The position numbers were made by a program, and so were the translations under genes. 64,000 nucleotides of DNA, from positions 1-64,000 of the forward strand of contig CAAERQ010000004.1 in the NCBI GenBank assembly GCA_900758475.1. The letters run 5' to 3'. How positions within the stretch are numbered: position 1 is the first letter of the stretch; each line of letters begins with the position of its first letter. The DNA comes from an uncultured Collinsella sp. (GTDB lineage: Bacteria; Actinomycetota; Coriobacteriia; Coriobacteriales; Coriobacteriaceae). Under the pieces are notes generated by a model that searched no databases, was not told the origin of the DNA, and worked only from the letters and a program-made list of their open reading frames with translations. Below are positions 58,932-64,000 of this stretch, in pieces.

Positions 58932-60146
58932 TTACCGCGCATTAAAAACGTAGCGGTCCAGGCGGTCGCACGCTTCCCTTACGCGCGAAAGCGGCAGCGC
59001 CAGATTCACGCGAATGTGGCAGGGCCCGTGGAACGGGCGGCCGTCCTGATACCCCACGCCCACGCGCGCCCCCTCGTCGAGCAGCCACTGAATATCGCGG
59101 CCATGTTCGCGACACCACTCGGTGCAGTCCAGAAACACCATGTACGTGCCCTGAGGACGTGAATAGGACACGCCCTCAAAATGCTCATCCACGTAATCGC
59201 AGAAGTACTCGATATTACCGGCAAGCACCTGGTTGAGCTCGTCCACCCACTCGTAGCCCTGCGGCTGGTAGGCACCGATAAGCGCATGCATGGAGAGGAC
59301 GTTCATCTCGTTGTAGTGGGTCTTGTTGGACACGGCGCACACGCGGTCGCGCAGCGTCTCGTTGTAGACGATGTGGTAGCTGCCGACCAGACCTGCCAGG
59401 TTAAACGTCTTGCTCGGCGCATAGAGGGCAACCGTGCGCATGCGGGCATCCTCGCTCACCGACTGCGTCGGGATATGCTTGTGTCCCGGCAGGATGATAT
59501 CGGACCAAATCTCGTCCGAGATCACCACGCAATCGTGCTGGCGATAGATGTCCATGGCGCGCTCGATCTCGTCGAGCTCCCATACGCGGCCGCAGGGATT
59601 GTGCGGCGAGCAGAACACCGCAGCATGAACGTGGTTTTGGGCGAGTTTGCACTCCATGTCCTCAAAGTCCATGCGCCACACGCCCTGGTCGTCGAGTTTA
59701 AGCGGGCTGTGGACAATACGATAGCCCGCGGCTTCGATAGACTTGGTAAAACCAATGTAGGTGGGGCTGTGGACCAGCACCGCATCGCCCGGCTGGACAT
59801 ACGCGCGCAACGTCGACACGACGCCGCCCAGCACGCCGTTTTCGTAGCCGATATGCTCCGGCGCCAGACCCTCGACGCCGTTGCGGCGGCTCTGCCATTC
59901 GATGATGCGGTCGAAATACTCGGGGCGCGGGTTAAAGTAGCCAAACATGGGATGCTGAGCGCGCTGAATGATGTGCTCCTGGACCGTGGGCACCGTGGCG
60001 AAATTCATATCGGCCACCCACATGGGAATGCGGTCGAAGCCCTCGTCGGGTGCGTTCGGAGCCATACCGGGGATCTCGCCCCAGGAGTCAACGGCGATGG
60101 AGTCCATGCCGTGGCGGTCGATAAGCGAGCTAAAGTCGTATTTCAT
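58932..60146 (-). CDS. PatB/MalY-type cystathionine beta-lyase
   Basis: A 404-residue PLP enzyme of the MalY/PatB branch of aminotransferase class I. WVADMNF near residue 44, CSPHNPCGRVW (about 173) and APSKTFNLAGL with the PLP-binding Lys (about 240) are typical. Such enzymes cleave C-S bonds in cystathionine or cysteine conjugates. ATG at 60146 follows GGGAG six bases upstream. The nearby TrmO gene is transcribed in the same direction about 110 bases upstream. Confidence 0.9.
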   Translation of the reverse strand: MKYDFSSLIDRHGMDSIAVDSWGEIPGMAPNAPDEGFDRIPMWVADMNFATVPTVQEHIIQRAQHPMFGYFNPRPEYFDRIIEWQSRRNGVEGLAPEHIGYENGVLGGVVSTLRAYVQPGDAVLVHSPTYIGFTKSIEAAGYRIVHSPLKLDDQGVWRMDFEDMECKLAQNHVHAAVFCSPHNPCGRVWELDEIERAMDIYRQHDCVVISDEIWSDIILPGHKHIPTQSVSEDARMRTVALYAPSKTFNLAGLVGSYHIVYNETLRDRVCAVSNKTHYNEMNVLSMHALIGAYQPQGYEWVDELNQVLAGNIEYFCDYVDEHFEGVSYSRPQGTYMVFLDCTEWCREHGRDIQWLLDEGARVGVGYQDGRPFHGPCHIRVNLALPLSRVREACDRLDRYVFNAR

Positions 60147-60258
60147 ACTGAACTCCCGTGCGAAGTGGATTGTTTTGGTAGGCGTTATTGTCCACCAGCG
60201 TGGGCGGTTTTGGCGCGGGGTTTGGCGCTTAATTTGACGGGTACGGACGAATGGCTGG

Positions 60259-60996
60259 TTAGCCTTGCGCGTCGTTGACGGCAACTACGGTTAGCTGGGT
60301 TTCATCGACCGTAAAAGATATGTCGAGCCCAGCATAAGCTAAGTGGTAAACGCGGTTTGGCTCGTGCTTGCTGCCCGCGCGGCGCGGATCTTGGCAAAGG
60401 ACCTCGACCAAGCCGGGGAGCTTTGCGGGCGGGACCATATCCTGCAGCGCTTGTGGAAACTCAACATCGAGCTCTTGCCACGGAGCACCCTCAATCCAGC
60501 CGCCCGTTGCATCCGGGTGGCAGTCCGCAAACGGAATGTAGGGCTTAATGTCGTAGATGGGCGTGCCGTCGCGCAGATCGGCCCCCAGCACATGGATGAT
60601 GGGGGCGTCGTCGGTAAGCTCCACGCGGTCGAGCTTAACGCAGGTGAGCCCGATGGGGTTAGGGCGAAACGGACTGCGTGTGGCAAACACTCCCACACGT
60701 TCGGCTCCGCCCAGACGCGGCGGGCGCACGGTCTTCGACCACTTGACGTTGGTGCCGGACCTGTCCTGCGACTTGGCATCGGCAGCTATGTCCTTAGCCG
60801 TGCCGCCGGGCGTTCCGTTTTCGAAGCGCCACGGCAGCCACAGGTGAGAGAAGGAGTCCAAACCCTCAACCGCTGCATTGGAGGCAAATTCCGGCTCAAA
60901 AACGATGCGTCCCTGCAGATGGGGCGCCAAAAAGCTGTTGCGCGGAATGCCGAACTTCTGCGGCAGGTCGGTATGTATGTGTGCGATAGGTTCCAT
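60259..60996 (-). CDS. trmO: tRNA (N6-threonylcarbamoyladenosine(37)-N6)-methyltransferase TrmO
   Basis: A 245-residue TrmO (YaeB/VirR-like) enzyme that methylates t6A37 in threonine tRNAs. IAHIHTDLPQKFGIPR near the start, FATRSPFRPNPIGLTCV and YDIKPYIPFADC are signatures; a C-terminal extension follows. ATG at 60996 is chosen by family length (ATG 61005 also possible); no good ribosome site precedes either. It is divergent from the XRE/TipAS gene. Confidence 0.9.
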   Translation of the reverse strand: MEPIAHIHTDLPQKFGIPRNSFLAPHLQGRIVFEPEFASNAAVEGLDSFSHLWLPWRFENGTPGGTAKDIAADAKSQDRSGTNVKWSKTVRPPRLGGAERVGVFATRSPFRPNPIGLTCVKLDRVELTDDAPIIHVLGADLRDGTPIYDIKPYIPFADCHPDATGGWIEGAPWQELDVEFPQALQDMVPPAKLPGLVEVLCQDPRRAGSKHEPNRVYHLAYAGLDISFTVDETQLTVVAVNDAQG

Positions 60997-61137
60997 GCCG
61001 GTCATTGTACGGCATGGAGGCGCGGGGCGTTGCGCGCAATTCTTCGCCGCGGTCCGCAGTCGTGCAACCAACGGTTGCTTGGAAGGGTGCCTGCCGCCGC
61101 GTATGCTTAAGCTATCAACCAGCAGAAAGGAGCCGCT

Positions 61138-61965
61138 ATGGCCTTTGCAGAAAAGCTCATTGCCATCCGTCGCGCCCATCACCTTACCCAAGAGCAGCTC
61201 GCCGCCAAGCTCTTCGTCACACGCCAAGCCGTCAGCCGTTGGGAGCGCGGCGAAGTCACCCCGGGCATCGACATGATGAAGCTCATCGCCGCCGTAACCG
61301 GCGAGCCCCTGTCTCACCTGCTCGAAATGCCCGAGCATTATTGCCAGAGCTGCGGCATGATACTCACGCCCGACGACTGCGGCACCGACGCCACGGGCGC
61401 CACGACCGACCATTACTGCAAGTGGTGCTACGACCACGGCAAGTACACCTACGACACCACCATGGAGGCGATGATTGAGGATTGTGCCCCGCGGCTGGCG
61501 CAAAACACCGGCATGTCGCTCGACGAAGCCGTCTCGCTCATGGGCGCCGTCCTGCCGCAACTGGAGCGCTGGCACACCGTGCAGGAAAACGAAGAGCGCT
61601 ACGGCGCCGAGGCGCGGGCGCGCTATGGCGATGAGGCTATCGATGCAGCAAACGAAACGTTACTGGACATGGATCCTCAGACATGGACCGACATGAAGGA
61701 ACTTGAACGCGCTATTCTGGGTCAGCTCTCGATTGCCATGAGTGACGGCGATGCGGACGGAAACGAGGCTCGCAAGCTTGTCGCGATGCATCGTCGTTGG
61801 ATTGGTCTCAACTGGGGACGCGAACCCCAGGACGAAGCACACCTGGGCCTCGCCCACGGCTATCTTGCCGATCAGCGCTTTATCGACTACTACGACAAGC
61901 CCTGCGGCACCGGAGCCACGGCGTTTCTGGTACAGGCCATCGAGTCGTCGTTGACGCGCGCATAG
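61138..61965 (+). CDS. XRE-zinc ribbon-TipAS fusion regulator
   Basis: A 275-residue protein with three parts: an XRE helix-turn-helix (about 5-60, AAKLFVTRQAVSRWERG), a zinc-ribbon-12 domain (about 67-135, YCQSCGMIL and YCKWCYDHGKYTYD, four Cys), and a TipAS-like C-terminal domain (about 160-270, HRRWIGLNWGREPQDEAHLGLAHGYL, FIDYYDKPCGTGATAFL). TipAS normally follows a MerR domain and binds thiopeptides or other drugs; here XRE replaces MerR. AAAGGAG supports the start. It may respond to a drug or toxic compound. Confidence 0.86.
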   Translation: MAFAEKLIAIRRAHHLTQEQLAAKLFVTRQAVSRWERGEVTPGIDMMKLIAAVTGEPLSHLLEMPEHYCQSCGMILTPDDCGTDATGATTDHYCKWCYDHGKYTYDTTMEAMIEDCAPRLAQNTGMSLDEAVSLMGAVLPQLERWHTVQENEERYGAEARARYGDEAIDAANETLLDMDPQTWTDMKELERAILGQLSIAMSDGDADGNEARKLVAMHRRWIGLNWGREPQDEAHLGLAHGYLADQRFIDYYDKPCGTGATAFLVQAIESSLTRA

Positions 61966-62016
61966 ACCGCGGCGGCTTTGGGTATTTCAATCAAAACCTC
62001 AACCGATTGGAGACCT

Positions 62017-62262
62017 ATGGCTACTGATCATGAGCTCGAGCTGTACGTTATGACCGGCTGCCCGTATTGCATAAAGGTCAAGCGTTTCCTTGCCGATAAC
62101 GGCGTGACCATTCCCGAGCGCAATATCTCGACCGATACCGAAGCCGAGCAGACGCTCATCGCCGTCGGCGGAAAACGCCAGGTTCCCTGCCTGTTCATCG
62201 ACGGCAAACCACTCTACGAATCGAGCGACATCATCGCGTGGTCACAGGAGAACCTGCTCTAA
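62017..62262 (+). CDS. Glutaredoxin
   Basis: An 81-residue glutaredoxin with the CPYC redox motif (TGCPYCIKVKRFL, about 15) and GGKRQVPCLFIDG, including the cis-Pro. It reduces disulfides in a thioredoxin-like fold. ATG at 62017 follows GGAG. It is 51 bases after the XRE/TipAS gene, perhaps in one transcript. A repeat-rich gap follows. Confidence 0.92.
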   Translation: MATDHELELYVMTGCPYCIKVKRFLADNGVTIPERNISTDTEAEQTLIAVGGKRQVPCLFIDGKPLYESSDIIAWSQENLL

Positions 62263-62298
62263 CACTCGCGTTGCGACCGGCTCGCCCCAACCTATACG

Positions 62299-62372
62299 AC
62301 CCAAACATGTACACCAGCATCCAAAGTCGACATTTTTCGACATCTCTGGATGCTAGCGTACAACTTTTGGGT
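62299..62372. repeat. Interspersed palindrome, CAGCATCCA type, copy 1
   Basis: ACCCAAA, TGTAC and CCAGCATCCA on the left pair with TGGATGCT, GTACA and TTTGGGT on the right; TCGA and CGA pair in the centre. A second copy is at 63382-63450, same orientation. It lies 36 bases past the glutaredoxin stop, so it may act as its terminator. Confidence 0.85.
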
Positions 62373-62463
62373 AGCCATGGACGCTCTTAACCGGCTAATT
62401 GTTTGAGGCGACCTTTGGATTATGGCTGCTTGATGCCTCGGGAAAGAGTTTCCGAGGGAGCTA

Positions 62464-62691
62464 TGGTCAAAAAAGGGCAAATATGAGTACTGCTACCTGT
62501 TTAGTAGCAGCAATTTTGATCATTTCAGGAACTATTCAACGTTCCACTCGTCCGCAGACGAGGTTATTTCTCCTCATATGTTCAATAAACGTAGCTCTTA
62601 ATGGGAACAAATCTCATCAGGAGCTACTATTTATAGCAAAATAAATGCAACCATAATTGCAACAGTACTCATATTTGCCCTTTTTTGACCA
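62464..62691. mobile_element. 228-bp MITE-like element with 29-bp perfect terminal inverted repeats
   Basis: Arms at 62464-62492 (TGGTCAAAAAAGGGCAAATA...) and 62663-62691 are exact inverse complements over 29 bases. The 170-base interior is AT-rich and has no ORF. No transposase is nearby. Target-site duplication is not clear by eye: flanks GAGGGAGCTA and CGACCCTCC are partly complementary, so the inverted repeat may run further with mismatches. Confidence 0.75.
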
Positions 62692-62741
62692 CGACCCTCC
62701 AGAATAGTCGCTGAGAACGACACTAAATGACAAAATCCGGC

Positions 62742-62789
62742 ACTTGGACGTTCTTGTATGACTAGCCATTGAAGGACACCCAACGACTA
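62742..62789. repeat. Decayed GGGGACGTTCTTAAA-type palindrome
   Basis: CTTGGACGTTCTTGTATGACTAG and the following CATTGAAGGACACCCAACGACTA align with the family at 40728 and 63458, with many substitutions. Presumably an old copy. Confidence 0.6.
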
Positions 62790-62793
62790 CTCC

Positions 62794-62820
62794 AATTCGC
62801 GACACACTGTGTCGCGAATT
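62794..62820. promoter_or_regulatory. Perfect 12-bp dyad
   Basis: AATTCGCGACAC-ACT-GTGTCGCGAATT is a perfect inverted repeat with a three-base spacer. It could be an operator or a remnant of a repeat; no gene starts directly beside it. Confidence 0.5.
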
Positions 62821-63012
62821 AAGCTGGTCCCACTATCGAAGACCGGTGAGAGCTCCTGCCCAGAATCTCGATAGCTTAATAAAACGCTCCCCTACGGAAG
62901 TTCAACGAGCATCCAAATTCCAAGCTGAAAAGCAAAGGAGTATCGAAGCCGTCAATGCTCATTTCCTATCGAGCAGGCGGATCAAAACAAGCTAATTAGC
63001 CCGATAAACTGC

Positions 63013-63042
63013 TTGTATTTTTGTCTACAAAACTGTATACAA
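63013..63042. promoter_or_regulatory. Operator-like dyad upstream of the RHH gene
   Basis: TTGTAT (63013-63018) and ATACAA (63037-63042) enclose TTTTG-TCTA-CAAAA, a nested inverted repeat, about 55 bases before the ATG. Autoregulation by the RHH protein is inferred. Confidence 0.45.
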
Positions 63043-63096
63043 AAAAGGGAATCCGAGAACCAGCGCTCGACATTATGTCGATCGATAGGAGGCGCC

Positions 63097-63363
63097 ATGG
63101 ATGCTGAGCAGCTTGAAAAAATGATGGGATTTGCCCCTGGAGAGTTAGAGAAAGCCGCGGAAGCTTACGAAAAAGATGAATGGCCGAAAGGCCGCACCGT
63201 TAAGCTGGGAAGGCCGCCGATCTCTGATGAGCCGAGCGCTGTCTTGTCGGCACGTGTGGGCGAATCGGTTCTTGAGGCGTTTGACGAAAAAGCCAAACGC
63301 CATGGGCAAACGCGCACGGAACGGCTCAGGGAACTCATAACACTTGATGCAATGATTGCCTAG
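63097..63363 (+). CDS. RHH-type antitoxin-like protein
   Basis: An 88-residue protein. The C-terminal part (about 47-83: SAVLSARVGESVLEAFDEKAKRHGQTRTERLRELI) fits a ribbon-helix-helix DNA-binding fold as in many antitoxins; the N-terminal part (MMGFAPGELEKAAEAYEKDEWPKGRTVKLGRPPI) is a charged helix with a GRP linker that commonly binds toxin. Start ATG at 63097 follows AGGAGG. No toxin gene is adjacent: a palindrome and then a dus gene follow. It may be an orphan, or its toxin may lie elsewhere. Confidence 0.75.
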   Translation: MDAEQLEKMMGFAPGELEKAAEAYEKDEWPKGRTVKLGRPPISDEPSAVLSARVGESVLEAFDEKAKRHGQTRTERLRELITLDAMIA

Positions 63364-63381
63364 GCACCGCTCCCCCGCCGA

Positions 63382-63450
63382 ACCCAAACATGTACGCCAG
63401 CATCCAAAGTCGACATTTTCGACATCTTTGGATGCTGGTGTACAGCTTTT
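63382..63450. repeat. Interspersed palindrome, CAGCATCCA type, copy 2
   Basis: Near-identical to 62299-62372: ACCCAAACATGTACGCCAGC, then TCGACATTTTCGA centre, then TTTGGATGCTGGTGTACA. It lies 18 bases past the RHH stop. The two copies frame the 1-kb gap and RHH gene. Confidence 0.85.
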
Positions 63451-63457
63451 TGCTACA

Positions 63458-63513
63458 TAGTCGTTGGGGACGTTCTTAAATGACTAGTCGTTAAAGAACG
63501 TCCCCAATGGCTA
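63458..63513. repeat. Interspersed palindrome, GGGGACGTTCTTAAA type
   Basis: TAGTCGTTGGGGACGTTCTT pairs with AAGAACGTCCCCAATGGCTA with two mismatches, the centre being TGACTAGTCG as at 40728. It lies directly beyond the stop of the minus-strand dus gene. Confidence 0.85.
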
Positions 63514-63514
63514 A

Positions 63515-64000
63515 CTAGCCGTGGAAGCGGGCTATGGGCGCAAGCGGCTGCTCGCGAAAGACGCGCTCGACGGCGGCGCGGTATTCGTCGACCTTTTTAG
63601 TCTTACGTACGAGCTTGTGAACGGTAGTGGGGTCGGCGAAAGCGCACTTGGCGTAGAACCACCACTCCTTCATGCGAAAGACCGCGTTACCGCCAATCTC
63701 TTCTGCATAGGCAGCAAACAGCGTGTCATGGAAACGCTGCAGCTCGGCTGCCGTGGCAGCAGGACCGCCGTTGACCATGCGAGCCAGAGCGGGGTTCGCG
63801 AGCAGGCCGCGCCCCAGCATTACATGACGTGTGCCGGGATAGGCCTCCACCAGCGCATCCATGTCCTCAAGATCAAAAATATCGCCGTTGTATGCCACCG
63901 GAAACGGCGCGCGCTCCAGCGTCTCGCCATAAAACTCCTTGCGCGGCGAGCCCGTATAGCGGTCCTTTTGCACGCGCGGGTGCACAATCAGCTCTGCCAG
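63515..64000 (-). CDS. tRNA-dihydrouridine synthase, C-terminal part
   Basis: The last 161 or so residues of a Dus flavoenzyme, cut at the right window edge (frame open to 64000, with LAELIVHPRVQKDRYTG). Dus reduces uridine to dihydrouridine in tRNA D-loops using FMN. HPRVQKDRYTG (catalytic-region His/Arg), PVAYNGDIF and VMLGRGLLANP (FMN phosphate site) are typical; the helical tRNA-binding domain follows. The start is outside the window. A palindrome follows its stop. Confidence 0.88.
   Translation of the reverse strand: MAELIVHPRVQKDRYTGSPRKEFYGETLERAPFPVAYNGDIFDLEDMDALVEAYPGTRHVMLGRGLLANPALARMVNGGPAATAAELQRFHDTLFAAYAEEIGGNAVFRMKEWWFYAKCAFADPTTVHKLVRKTKKVDEYRAAVERVFREQPLAPIARFHG

Larger units (their letters stand above)
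62263..63096. other. Gene-free, repeat-rich gap of about 0.8 kb
   Basis: Between the glutaredoxin and the RHH gene lie a palindrome (62299-62372), a MITE-like element (62464-62691), a decayed GGGGACGTTCTT repeat (62742-62789), a perfect 12-bp dyad (62794-62820) and a promoter-like region (63013-63042). Base composition is AT-richer than around. No gene is supported; open frames here arise within repeats. Confidence 0.75.

Overview
The window looks like chromosomal DNA from a Collinsella-type gut actinobacterium (Coriobacteriia). The clues are high GC with strong GC bias at third codon positions, AGGAGG-type ribosome binding sites, a bile salt hydrolase, and surface proteins ending in an LPxTG-like LAATGD anchor. 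Genus is inferred from content, not from a marker gene; no rRNA or tRNA gene was recognised.

Layout. 0.1-5.3 kb: an RGG-tailed protein, a deformylase-like gene, an XRE-aminotransferase fusion, and a divergent LysR/EamA exporter pair. 5.4-10.8 kb: Kup potassium transporter, bile salt hydrolase, a second deformylase-like protein with an altered HExxH motif, and a purine permease. 10.7-14.9 kb: a tandem duplication of a gene for a predicted cell-wall-anchored beta-helix protein, with the end of the permease gene copied between the two copies. 15-20.3 kb: esterase, uracil permease, and an HAD/LysR/MetE-like methionine cluster. 20.4-22.5 kb: a TPP riboswitch and thiM / thiamine-binding protein / thiE operon. 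22.7-28.3 kb: patatin and two related c-di-GMP proteins (GGDEF-PAS-GGDEF-GGDEF-EAL and GGDEF-PAS-GGDEF). 28.4-38.9 kb: flavoprotein, ArsC-like protein lacking its cysteine, CobW GTPase, TrmL, a short UvrA, an ATPase, a Tet(M)-like GTPase with a changed P-loop, and RsmJ. 39-48.2 kb: small membrane proteins, RlmA-like methylase, MATE pump, a second LysR/EamA pair, Ung, SDR, YhhQ with a possible preQ1 riboswitch, and RF3. 48.3-55.3 kb: GntR-ABC operon, EamA transporter, EFR1 ferredoxin, ClC channel, LOG protein, K+ channel. 55.5-64 kb: BvgS-like hybrid kinase, flavin-binding protein, PatB lyase, TrmO, XRE/zinc-ribbon/TipAS regulator, glutaredoxin, a repeat-filled 0.8-kb gap, an RHH antitoxin-like gene, and a truncated Dus gene at the right edge.

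The main non-genic theme is palindromic DNA. At least five families of intergenic inverted repeats occur, two of them as three-unit tandem arrays (22.5 and 48.4 kb) and one as a 228-bp MITE-like element with perfect 29-bp terminal inverted repeats (62.46 kb). No transposase is present in the window. Several proteins that resemble well-known enzymes have lost a residue expected for catalysis; these are the most testable oddities.
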